This document shows positions 1 through 5,732 of a DNA stretch of 6,066 nt, piece by piece. The stretch is from NCBI GenBank assembly GCA_964574335.1, contig CAZNNH010000262.1:1-6066 (forward strand). The letters run 5' to 3'. The DNA comes from CAZNNH01 sp964574335. Lineage in GTDB: Bacteria; Acidobacteriota; Vicinamibacteria; Fen-336. Numbering within the stretch: position 1 is the first letter of the stretch; each line of letters starts with the position of its first letter. A model generated the notes under the pieces. That model ran no database searches, was not told the origin of the DNA, and saw nothing but the letters and a program-made list of their open reading frames with translations. The translations under genes and the position numbers were made by a program.

Positions 1-1064
1 TCACCGTGATCTTCATCAACAACGCGATCTACGGGATGACCGGCGGGCAGATGGCTCCCACCACGCTGATGGGGCAGCGGACCAGCACCACGCCGTCCGG
101 CCGCACCGGCCTGATGGGTCAGCCGATGCGGATGGCGGAGCTGATCGCCCAGCTCGACGGCCCGGTCTACGTGGAGCGGGTGGCCCTCTACGACAACAAG
201 CAGCGGGTCCGGGCCAAGAAGGCGATCAAGCGGGCGCTCGAGCTTCAGATCGAGAACCGCGGCTTCACCTTCATCGAGGTGCTGGCCGAGTGCCCCACCC
301 ACCTCGGCGTCGATCCGGTGGCGGCCGAGAAGTGGGTGAAGGAGAAGATGGTCCCGGTCTTCCCGCTGGGGGTGAAGAAGGACGTCCAGGTGGAGGGGCT
401 GGCCCGCCCGGCCGAGGCAAACTTCGATCCGCAGCGTCTGGTGGAGGTGACCGAGGCGGCCCGGGAGGCCCCCCATCGCTTCTGCGCGGGCTTCCCGAGC
501 CACATCGCACCCCACGACATCGCCCTGAAGCTGGCCGGCGCCGGGGGCGATGGGGCCCAGACCGCCGCCATGCTGATCACCCGGGCCGCCATCAACGAGG
601 GGTTCGACTCGACCCACATCCCGAGCTACGGCCCCGAGTCGCGCGGGGGGACCTCCTACGCCGACGTGCACGTGGCCGAGGACGAGGTGCTCTCGCCCTC
701 GTCGCCGACACCGGACATCCTGGTCGCCTTCAACGCCCCGAGCCTGGCCAAGTTCGGGCCCACCGTGAAGCGGGGCGGGACCATCGTGTACGACAGATCG
801 GTGATCAGCCAGCCTCCCGAGCCCCCGGAAGGCGTGTCGGGCCTCGGCGTGCCGCTCACGGAGATCGCCACCGAGCTGGGCAAGCGCGTGGTCAAGAACG
901 TGGTGGCGCTGGGGGCCCTGCAGGCCGCCACCGGGCTGTTTCCCGAGGAGACGTTCCTGACCGCCCTGCGGCAGGCGCTCAAGCAGAAGTGCGCCATGAT
1001 CCCCCTGAACGAGCAGGCCTTCGGCTGGGGCGTGAAGGCGATCGGGGAGCTGCGGCGAGGGTAG
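1..1064 (+). CDS. 2-oxoacid:ferredoxin oxidoreductase, fused beta-gamma subunit (VorA-like), 5' partial
   Basis: This is the C-terminal part of a subunit of a cytoplasmic 2-oxoacid:ferredoxin oxidoreductase, which converts a 2-oxoacid plus CoA to acyl-CoA and CO2 and reduces ferredoxin. The reading frame runs in from the left edge (first whole codon at base 3). The GTG at 6-8 lies inside the conserved beta-subunit strand 'VIFINN' and is not a start. Counting that Val as residue 1, residues 1-33 carry the hallmark NNxIYGMTGGQMAPTT and the GQxTxTxPxGR segment of the thiamine-pyrophosphate beta module. The upstream GDGD-type TPP/Mg motif is outside the window. After a linker (about 125-170), residues 172-352 are a gamma module: glycine-rich loop GAGGDGAQTAA (178-188), SYGPESRGGTSYADV (207-221), PDILVAFN (236-243) and GGTIVYD (257-263). 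Fusion of beta and gamma modules resembles archaeal and bacterial VorA-type 2-oxoisovalerate oxidoreductases. The substrate (branched-chain 2-oxoacid, 2-oxoglutarate or pyruvate) cannot be told from this fragment. The alpha subunit and ferredoxin-like delta subunit would be expected upstream. Confidence 0.9.
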   Translation, partial: TVIFINNAIYGMTGGQMAPTTLMGQRTSTTPSGRTGLMGQPMRMAELIAQLDGPVYVERVALYDNKQRVRAKKAIKRALELQIENRGFTFIEVLAECPTHLGVDPVAAEKWVKEKMVPVFPLGVKKDVQVEGLARPAEANFDPQRLVEVTEAAREAPHRFCAGFPSHIAPHDIALKLAGAGGDGAQTAAMLITRAAINEGFDSTHIPSYGPESRGGTSYADVHVAEDEVLSPSSPTPDILVAFNAPSLAKFGPTVKRGGTIVYDRSVISQPPEPPEGVSGLGVPLTEIATELGKRVVKNVVALGALQAATGLFPEETFLTALRQALKQKCAMIPLNEQAFGWGVKAIGELRRG

Positions 1065-1100
1065 GCCGGCCGCCGGCGGTGCGTCTCGAGGGAGAGGCGC

Positions 1101-1129
1101 GCCGCGCGGCACTCGAGGCCGCGCGGCAC
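1101..1129. terminator. GC-rich hairpin between convergent genes, candidate bidirectional terminator
   Basis: The 10-base self-complementary block GCCGCGCGGC occurs at 1101-1110 and again at 1118-1127, separated by seven bases. The two copies can pair as a 10-bp all-GC stem. Each is followed by AC, so they also form a 12-base direct repeat. The element sits between the stop of the plus-strand oxidoreductase (1064) and the stop of the minus-strand lipoprotein (1156), where a two-way terminator is expected. No run of T follows on either strand, so intrinsic termination would be weak or factor-assisted. Confidence 0.45.
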
Positions 1130-1155
1130 GGCTCCGTTACGTCAGAGGGATTCGG

Positions 1156-1548
1156 CTACCACTCGCACTCGTAGCTCTTGACCGCTTCCTTGGCGGCCGT
1201 CGCGGCCTCGGTGCACGCCGCGGCCAAACCCGCCTTGCCTTCCTCGGTGGCGGCGGCTTCCTTCCAAGCCTCCTTGCTCTTCTCGAGGCTCTCCATCATC
1301 GCCGTCCTCGCCTCCTCCGGCACCTTCTCCTCGAGGCACGCCGTGTAGGCCGCGACGAAGTCGTCGCACTCGGGCACGCCGAGGGTGGCTTCGGTCATCT
1401 CGCCGGGTTCTTCGGCGGCCGGGGCCGGGGCCTCGGTGGTGGTGGTGGTGGGCGGCGGCGGCGCCTCCTGACCACCACAGGCCACCATGCCGATGAACAA
1501 AGCGCCGACGGCGGCCAGTGCCAGACAACCTTTCCAGGTCATGCTCAT
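1156..1548 (-). CDS. Small Cys-rich secreted lipoprotein, function unknown
   Basis: This 130-residue protein has a classic type II signal peptide: Lys6, a hydrophobic core at about residues 8-22 and lipobox-like MVAC with the lipidated Cys at 24. A low-complexity Pro/Thr linker follows (PPPPTTTTT, about 30-38) and then an acidic Ala/Pro stretch. The mature domain (about 57-130) is predicted helical and holds four cysteines in the spacing C61-x9-C71 and C112-x15-C128, ending Cys-Glu-Trp. Two disulfides pinning helices together are likely in the periplasm, which is inference. The arrangement recalls short lipoproteins I remember from myxobacterial genomes, none with an assigned role. The ATG at 1546-1548 is chosen because AAGGAG (1555-1560) lies six bases upstream; an in-frame ATG two codons later would be 12 bases away. 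The gene converges on the oxidoreductase gene and lies 131 bases beyond the CoA-transferase stop, so it probably has its own transcript. Confidence 0.88.
   Translation of the reverse strand: MSMTWKGCLALAAVGALFIGMVACGGQEAPPPPTTTTTEAPAPAAEEPGEMTEATLGVPECDDFVAAYTACLEEKVPEEARTAMMESLEKSKEAWKEAAATEEGKAGLAAACTEAATAAKEAVKSYECEW
1435..1461 (-). repeat. Trinucleotide microsatellite inside the lipoprotein linker
   Basis: On the plus strand five GGT units (1435-1449) are followed by GGG and three CGG units. On the coding strand they encode the four-Pro, five-Thr linker just after the lipobox. Such tracts can vary in length by slippage without breaking the frame. Confidence 0.7.
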
Positions 1549-1577
1549 TCCGATCTCCTTATCACCAAGTCGGTGGC

Positions 1578-1594
1578 CCTGCGGATGCCGCAGG
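1578..1594. other. Short hairpin (7-bp stem, 3-base loop) upstream of the lipoprotein gene
   Basis: CCTGCGG (1578-1584) and CCGCAGG (1588-1594) are perfect inverted repeats around ATG. The hairpin lies between the CoA-transferase stop and the lipoprotein start, both on the minus strand. It could end operon readthrough or structure the lipoprotein 5' leader. There is no T-tract to favour a terminator. Confidence 0.3.
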
Positions 1595-1609
1595 CGCCTT
1601 AGCGGCCGG

Positions 1610-1640
1610 ATTCTACAACGTCACGCCCTCTTGTGGGCAA
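1610..1640 (-). promoter_or_regulatory. Weak sigma-70-like promoter candidate for the lipoprotein gene
   Basis: Read on the minus strand, TAGAAT (plus 1610-1615) resembles a -10 box. TTGCCC (plus 1635-1640) could be a -35 box, but the 19-base spacer is long. It would start transcription roughly 50-55 bases before the lipoprotein ATG. The stretch is less GC-rich than its surroundings. Only the base pattern supports this. Confidence 0.25.
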
Positions 1641-1679
1641 ACAAATAGCATGCCAGGTAACAGCGCCCAGGGCGGCGGC

Positions 1680-2978
1680 CTAGATCAGGTTGCGGCGCCG
1701 GGCCGCCGAGCGCAGCTCGTCGCGGAAGCCGGGGTGGGCGATACCGATCAGGGCCAGCGCCCGTTCCCTGAGGCTTTTGCCGAACAGCGACGCCACACCG
1801 TGCTCGGTGACCACGTAGTGGACGTCGCCGCGCGTGGTCACCACCCCCGAGCCCTCGGTGAGGGCGTCGACGATCCGGGAGATCGTTCCCTGCCGGGCGG
1901 TTGCGGGCAGCGCGATGATGGGCTTGCCGCCCCGGGACCGGGCGGCGCCCCGGATGAAGTCCACCTGCCCACCGAAGCCCGAGTAGATCATCCGGCCCAT
2001 GGAGTCGGCGCACACCTGGCCGGTCAGGTCCACCGAGAGGGCCGAGTTGATGGCCACCATCTTGTCGTTCCTGGCGATGGTGAACGGGTCGTTGACGTAG
2101 TCGGAAGGGTGGAACTCCACGAACGGGTTGTTGTCGATGAAGTCGAAGGTCTTCCGAGAGCCGAGCACGAAGGAGGCCACGATCTTCCCCGCGTGGAGGG
2201 TCTTGGCCTCTCCGGTGATCACGCCGCTGTGGAACAGCTCCACCACCCCGTCCGAGAACATCTCGGTGTGGATGCCCAGGTGCCGCTTCTCCTTCAGGAA
2301 CAGGAGCACCGCGTCCGGGATCTCGCCGATCCCCATCTGCAGCGTCGAGCCGTCCTCGATCAGCGAGGCCACGTGCTGGCCGATGGCGCGGGCCACCTCG
2401 CCGATCTCGGTCACCTGCGGCAGCTCCAGGATCGGCCGGTCGATCTCCACTACCCGGCTCAGCTTGGAGACGTGGATGAAGGAGTCGCCCAGGGCGCGCG
2501 GCATCTGCTTGTTGACCAGCGCCACCACCATCCGGGCCCGCTCCGCCGCCGCCTTGGAGCACTCAACCCCCACCCCGTAGGAGCAGAAGCCGTGCTCGTC
2601 GGGGGGCGAGACGTGGATCAGGGCCACGTCGATGGGGAGGCTCCCCGACTCGATCAGGCGCGGGATCTGGCTGAGATGGATCGGGACGAAGTCGGCGCGC
2701 CCGGCGTTGACCGCCTCCCGCACGTTGGGACCGGTGAACAGCGCCCGATGGCGAAAAGACTCGGCGTAGCGGGCGTCGACGTGGTCGGCGTTGCCGAAGG
2801 TCAGCAGGTGCACCACCTCGACGTGGCGCAGCTCGGCGTGGCGCGCCACCATCGCCTGGATCAGCTCCTCGGGGTTGCTGCAGCCGCCGTGGATCCACAC
2901 CCGCTGCTCCGAGGCCAGGCTGGCCAAGGCTTCCGCGGCGCTGGTGATGCGGCTGCGGTACGTCTGGTTCCAGTTCAT
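1680..2978 (-). CDS. Acetyl-CoA hydrolase/4-hydroxybutyrate CoA-transferase family protein
   Basis: This is a full-length 432-residue cytoplasmic CoA-transferase of the acetyl-CoA hydrolase/transferase (Cat1/AbfT-like) family, which moves CoA between carboxylic acids through a glutamyl-CoA thioester. Family signatures are in order: FVPIHLSQIP (97-106), HVSPPDEHGFCSYG (122-135), MGIGEIPDAV (215-224), HTEMFSDGVVEL (237-248), YSGFGGQVDFIRGA (332-345) and VTEHGVASLFGKS (390-402). By alignment with the Clostridium aminobutyricum 4-hydroxybutyrate CoA-transferase (catalytic Glu238, from memory), Glu239 in HTEM is the likely nucleophile and is intact. The length matches the family. The start is the ATG at 2976-2978, which overlaps the TGA of the upstream gene as ATGA, so translation is probably coupled; no strong Shine-Dalgarno is visible. 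The acyl substrate is not determined by sequence; acetate or hydroxybutyrate-type acids are family precedents. Confidence 0.92.
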   Translation of the reverse strand: MNWNQTYRSRITSAAEALASLASEQRVWIHGGCSNPEELIQAMVARHAELRHVEVVHLLTFGNADHVDARYAESFRHRALFTGPNVREAVNAGRADFVPIHLSQIPRLIESGSLPIDVALIHVSPPDEHGFCSYGVGVECSKAAAERARMVVALVNKQMPRALGDSFIHVSKLSRVVEIDRPILELPQVTEIGEVARAIGQHVASLIEDGSTLQMGIGEIPDAVLLFLKEKRHLGIHTEMFSDGVVELFHSGVITGEAKTLHAGKIVASFVLGSRKTFDFIDNNPFVEFHPSDYVNDPFTIARNDKMVAINSALSVDLTGQVCADSMGRMIYSGFGGQVDFIRGAARSRGGKPIIALPATARQGTISRIVDALTEGSGVVTTRGDVHYVVTEHGVASLFGKSLRERALALIGIAHPGFRDELRSAARRRNLI

Positions 2979-4102
2979 GCCTCGCGGCCGGCGCCGCTCG
3001 GCAGCGGCTGGTGAGGGATGCCGAACAGCCGCGCCAGCGACGACGCCACACAGCGCCCTTCCAGGAGGTAGGTCCCGCGACGCAGCTCCGGTACCTCCGA
3101 AAGCGCCGCCTCGATGCCCCGTCCGGCCAGCTCGAGGATGAAGGGAAGCAGGGCGTTGGTGAAGGCGCGGGTCGCCGAGCGGGCGGCGATGGTGGGCAGG
3201 TTGGGGACGCAGAAGTGCAGCACCCCGTCCACCTCGTAGACCGGCTTCGGGAAGTAGGTGGGGCGCGAGGTCTCGAGGCACCCCCCCATGTCGATCGAGA
3301 GGTCCATCACCACGCTGCGCGGCTTCATGCGCCGGAGCATCTCGCGGGTGACGATCTGGGGGGCGCGTTCCCCCCGGACCGCCGGCGAGGCGATCACCAG
3401 GTCGGCAAAGGACAGCGCCTGCTCGATGTTGGAGGCGGTGGCCAGCATGCTGGGGACCGGGCGCCCCAGGCCGCTGAGCGCCTGCCGCAGGTGGGCCACG
3501 CTGCGGTCCATCAGCACCAGCTCGGCCCCGATACCGAGGGCGACCCGCGCCGCCGCCTGTCCCAGGACCCCGGCGCCGAGGATCACCACGTTGGCCGGGG
3601 GGACGCCGGGGGCGCCGCTCAGCAGGATCCCCTTGCCGCCGAGCTCGTTGAGCAGCAGCCCGGAGCCGACCGTGATCGCCAGCGGCCCGGCGATCTCCGA
3701 CATCGACGTGACCACCGGCGCGTGGTGGTCGGCGTCCTCGATCACCTCGATCCCGATGGCGGTGACCTTCTGGTCTCGCAGGCGTTTCAGGTTCTCGGCG
3801 TGGGCGGCCGCCAGCGCCCAGAAGGCCAGCACCGCCTGGTGCGGCTGCAGCAGCTCGTACTCCGCCGCCGCGGGGGCGAAGACGCCGAGCAGCAGCTCGG
3901 AGCGGCCGAACACCTCCATCCGGTTGTAGACGACGGTGGCGCCCGCCGACTCGTACTCGGCGTCGGTGTGGCCGGCCTCGGCCCCGGCCCCGCTCTCGAC
4001 GAAGACGCGGTGGCCGTGGCGGCTCAGGCTCTTGACACCACGCGGGGACAGGGCCACCCGGTGCTCGTGAGGGCTGGACTCCTTGGGGACCCCGATGTCC
4101 AC
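2975..4102 (-). CDS. Alanine dehydrogenase/PNT-family protein with altered active site
   Basis: This 375-residue protein matches alanine dehydrogenase along its whole length (family about 360-375), an NAD-dependent enzyme interconverting L-alanine and pyruvate plus ammonia. Visible features are the N-terminal IGVPKE (3-8), HEHRVALSP with the substrate-binding Arg15 (12-20), MSEIAG (134-139), Rossmann motif GAGVLG (176-181) with acidic Asp199 at the end of strand 2, MDLSIDMGGCLETSRPT (266-282) including Asp271, and CVPNLP (298-303). The canonical Lys (Lys74 in the M. tuberculosis enzyme, in KVKEP) aligns with Phe75 in GVFAP. The canonical His95 region (YLHLA) reads FWALA, without His. Binding of NAD is likely, but alanine oxidation is not assured; related divergent homologues exist in Bacteroidetes as I recall them. 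The GTG at 4100-4102 is chosen because the family begins at this point and AAGGG lies four bases upstream. An in-frame GTG at 4160-4162 would add 20 residues. It is the first gene of an operon with the CoA-transferase. Confidence 0.85.
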   Translation of the reverse strand: MDIGVPKESSPHEHRVALSPRGVKSLSRHGHRVFVESGAGAEAGHTDAEYESAGATVVYNRMEVFGRSELLLGVFAPAAAEYELLQPHQAVLAFWALAAAHAENLKRLRDQKVTAIGIEVIEDADHHAPVVTSMSEIAGPLAITVGSGLLLNELGGKGILLSGAPGVPPANVVILGAGVLGQAAARVALGIGAELVLMDRSVAHLRQALSGLGRPVPSMLATASNIEQALSFADLVIASPAVRGERAPQIVTREMLRRMKPRSVVMDLSIDMGGCLETSRPTYFPKPVYEVDGVLHFCVPNLPTIAARSATRAFTNALLPFILELAGRGIEAALSEVPELRRGTYLLEGRCVASSLARLFGIPHQPLPSGAGREA

Positions 4103-4173
4103 GGCGCCCTTGTAGCACGGGAAACCGCCGGCGCCAAGGAGCGGCGAGACCGGCGCCACCACGATCGGGTAGA

Positions 4174-4184
4174 CTCCTCCTCCT
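4174..4184 (-). promoter_or_regulatory. Strong Shine-Dalgarno-like tract upstream of the alanine-dehydrogenase-like gene
   Basis: The minus strand reads AGGAGGAGGAG here, the best ribosome-binding sequence in the region. It lies 11 bases before in-frame GTG codons at 4162 and 4159 but about 70 bases before the family-conserved start at 4102. Either the protein carries a 19-20-residue Gly/Pro-rich N-terminal extension absent from most relatives, or the tract serves something else such as a short leader. Confidence 0.4.
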
Positions 4185-4210
4185 GTGCCAGGTGGGGGGA
4201 TCCTCCGCGC

Positions 4211-4216
4211 AGGGAG
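4211..4216 (+). promoter_or_regulatory. Ribosome binding site deciding the TTG start of the PIG-L-like gene
   Basis: AGGGAG lies nine bases upstream of the in-frame TTG at 4226-4228. No in-frame ATG or GTG occurs near the start of homology, so this site supports TTG initiation. A second TTG at 4244 would be too far away. Confidence 0.5.
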
Positions 4217-4225
4217 AGTCGCAGA

Positions 4226-5146
4226 TTGACCGACCCGACATCTTTGACCGAGCTCCAGCAGACCGACGTCGTCTACCTTTCGCCCCACGCCGAGACCGCG
4301 GCCCTCTCCTGCGCCGGCGGGATGCTCGCCAACCGGGAGCGTGGCAAGCGGGTGCTGATCGTCACCCTGTTCGGCGGCGAGGCCGATGTCGCCCCGGCGG
4401 GGGCAGGTCCGACGGCACGGATCGGCGCCGACCGGCTGGCCATCGGCCTGCCCGAGGCCCGGCTCAGGAACCCCGCCCACGGCCGTTCTGAGACGTCACT
4501 GTTCGGCCGCCTTCCCGAGGACGACGAGGTGCTGGCCCACCTCTGTCACTGGCTGGGCGAGATGGGCCGCCGTATCCAGCCCCGCCACGTCTACGCGCCG
4601 CTGGGGGTCTTCGGCCACGTCGACCACCGCCTGGCCCACGAGGCGGCGAGCGCCACCTTCGAGACCGGCGCCGGGCGGGACGTGTTCTTCTACGAGGAGC
4701 GGCCCTGGGCGCTCAGGAAGGGAACCGTGAGGGTCCGCCTCGCCCAGCTCGGCGCCCGCCTTCCGCCGGCCGTCACCGCCCCCCTCGACGGGGGTGGGCT
4801 GCTGCCGCTGTTGACCGGCGTGCTGGCCGACCCCTTCGTGGGTCGCCACCACGCGAGCGTCTGGGACGCCCTGCGATGCGCGGGGAGGCTGGCGCGGCAG
4901 TGGCGCGAGGCGAGATCCTGGCGTCCCCACAAGGCCTTCGGCTTGCGCCTGCAGCCGGTCTTGCAGGAGATGTCGGAGGCCGCCGTCCGTCTCATCGGGG
5001 ACGGCTGCCAGGATCTGCCCGGCGCCTCCCCGTTCGGCACCCGCGCACGTCTCGAGACCTTGGCCCGGCGGCACGCGGGGAGCCTGGGCTGCGCCGGTCC
5101 AACGGAGCGCTACTGGCTGCGGCTTCCCGACCGGGGCGAGAACTGA
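4226..5146 (+). CDS. PIG-L (LmbE) family deacetylase-like protein with degenerate first metal motif
   Basis: This 306-residue protein has the PIG-L/LmbE fold signature; the family comprises zinc-dependent N-acetylglucosaminyl-type deacetylases such as MshB. Residues 14-34 match the opening strand and loop (VVYLSPH...AALSCAGG), 41-52 the second strand (KRVLIVTLFGGE), and 123-139 the second metal motif (YAPLGVFGHVDHRLAHE), where GHVDH supplies the conserved His residues. The C-terminal half (about 155-306) is less recognisable. The first motif, normally His-x-Asp-Asp, reads His21-Ala22-Glu23-Thr24 (bases 4286-4297). By the MshB model (His13, Asp15, Asp16, His147) the catalytic base is Glu instead of Asp and one zinc ligand is Thr. 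The flanking residues are otherwise canonical, so this is substitution, not a frameshift. The TTG start at 4226 is supported by AGGGAG upstream. The gene is divergent from the dehydrogenase/CoA-transferase operon. The substrate is unknown, and it may be a non-catalytic or altered-metal member. Confidence 0.82.
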   Translation: MTDPTSLTELQQTDVVYLSPHAETAALSCAGGMLANRERGKRVLIVTLFGGEADVAPAGAGPTARIGADRLAIGLPEARLRNPAHGRSETSLFGRLPEDDEVLAHLCHWLGEMGRRIQPRHVYAPLGVFGHVDHRLAHEAASATFETGAGRDVFFYEERPWALRKGTVRVRLAQLGARLPPAVTAPLDGGGLLPLLTGVLADPFVGRHHASVWDALRCAGRLARQWREARSWRPHKAFGLRLQPVLQEMSEAAVRLIGDGCQDLPGASPFGTRARLETLARRHAGSLGCAGPTERYWLRLPDRGEN

Positions 5147-5151
5147 CCGTC

Positions 5152-5167
5152 GAGCCGGGCCCGGCTC
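5152..5167. terminator. Perfect 16-bp palindrome between convergent genes, candidate bidirectional terminator
   Basis: GAGCCGGGCCCGGCTC is a perfect palindrome that can fold as a 6-bp or longer stem around GGCC. It begins six bases after the PIG-L-like stop (5146) and covers two bases of the stop codon of the opposing gene (5166-5168). The position suits a shared terminator. No T-tract follows on either strand. Confidence 0.45.
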
Positions 5168-5669
5168 AGGCCAGCCGGGCCTCCGCCAGCGTGCCCAGCA
5201 CCTGCCAGCGGTCCGGATCCTGGAGCCACAGGGTGTTGAGGTAGGTGCGCACCTGCGCCTCCGGGAACCCCTCCAGCAGGGTGTCCCAGGCCTTGGCTGC
5301 CGGCTCCTCGCCAACCGGGGCCTGTGCCTCCTCTCCCTCGTCCGCCAGGACACCGTCCTCGTGGCGCAGGCCGATCGCGTCGAGGAAGGCGGCCAGCAGC
5401 GGGCGTCGCTCGGAGAGGTGGAGGGCAACCAGCAGCGAGGCGGCCAGGGTCTCGCCCGGCTCCAGGATCGTCGACAGGGCGCGGGCCCTCTCCTCGACCG
5501 GCAGCGCCCGGGCCACCTGCGGCCGAAGGCGACGGGCCTTGACGATCGCCGCGAAGGCGGTGGCCGCAGACTCCGCGTCGGGCTGCTCCCAGAAGTGGGT
5601 GGCCGCGGCGCGACGCTCGTCGGGTGAGAGGTGCTTCCAGAGGCGGGTGGCGGTCTTCTCGAAGCCCAA
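5166..5669 (-). CDS. Conserved hypothetical soluble helical protein
   Basis: The protein has 167 residues from the preferred start. I do not recognise a characterised family, though it resembles uncharacterised proteins I recall from several high-GC phyla. No signal peptide or membrane helix is seen, and it is predicted mostly helical. Segments that look conserved are LSPDERRAAATHFWEQP (14-30), IVKARRLRPQVARALPVEER (42-61), ASLLVALHLSERRPLLAAFL (77-96), DAIGLRHEDGVL (97-108) and, after an acidic Glu/Ala/Pro linker (109-126), YLNTLWLQDPDRW (143-155). The TTG at 5667-5669 is preferred because AAGGAAAGGGA (5676-5686) ends six bases upstream and homology-like sequence begins just after it. In-frame ATGs at 5720 and 5723 would give up to 185 residues but lack a ribosome site and add a Gly/Pro-rich tail. 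It converges on the PIG-L-like gene. Confidence 0.75.
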   Translation of the reverse strand: MGFEKTATRLWKHLSPDERRAAATHFWEQPDAESAATAFAAIVKARRLRPQVARALPVEERARALSTILEPGETLAASLLVALHLSERRPLLAAFLDAIGLRHEDGVLADEGEEAQAPVGEEPAAKAWDTLLEGFPEAQVRTYLNTLWLQDPDRWQVLGTLAEARLA

Positions 5670-5675
5670 AGCGGG

Positions 5676-5686
5676 TCCCTTTCCTT
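5676..5686 (-). promoter_or_regulatory. Strong Shine-Dalgarno deciding a TTG start
   Basis: The minus strand reads AAGGAAAGGGA, with six bases before the TTG at 5669. It argues for TTG initiation over the upstream ATG pair at 5720/5723. Confidence 0.5.
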
Positions 5687-5718
5687 GGCCGCCGGCTTCA
5701 TACGGCGGCGACTCTGGC

Positions 5719-5724
5719 ATCATA
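5719..5724 (-). promoter_or_regulatory. Possible -10 box for the hypothetical gene
   Basis: Minus-strand TATGAT matches five of six bases of the sigma-70 -10 consensus and overlaps the ATG pair that would otherwise be a start. Transcription from here would begin near 5712, leaving a leader of about 40 bases before the TTG at 5669. No convincing -35 box is seen. Confidence 0.25.
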
Positions 5725-5732
5725 GCGTCATC

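Noticed and set aside
290..1174. Second plus-strand frame overlapping the oxidoreductase
   Set aside because: It is Arg/Gly/Pro-rich with no motif, and the other frame carries clear beta and gamma signatures.
1625..1640. GCCC/GGGC hairpin as an operon terminator
   Set aside because: The stem is only four base pairs, and the T-rich stretch lies on the wrong side for minus-strand transcription.
1518..3014. Plus-strand open frame of about 500 residues
   Set aside because: It is antisense to the CoA-transferase and composed of His/Asp/Val/Gly-rich sequence typical of GC-rich shadow frames.
4103..4157. Three GGCGCC hexamers at 4103, 4130 and 4152 as possible operator repeats
   Set aside because: The spacing is uneven, and such palindromes are expected by chance in GC-rich DNA.
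4170..4175. TAGACT as a -10 box for the PIG-L-like gene
   Set aside because: There is no acceptable -35 at 16-18 bases, and the match is weak.
3011..4225. Long open frame on the plus strand continuous with the PIG-L-like gene, giving a protein of about 700 residues
   Set aside because: The first 400 residues are His/Arg/Gly/Pro-rich low-quality sequence antisense to the alanine-dehydrogenase-like gene. Homology begins only at about 4260.
2979..4241. Open frame extending the CoA-transferase upstream to about 850 residues
   Set aside because: The extension is Arg/Pro-rich and out of frame with the real dehydrogenase gene. The ATGA overlap and family length set the start at 2978.
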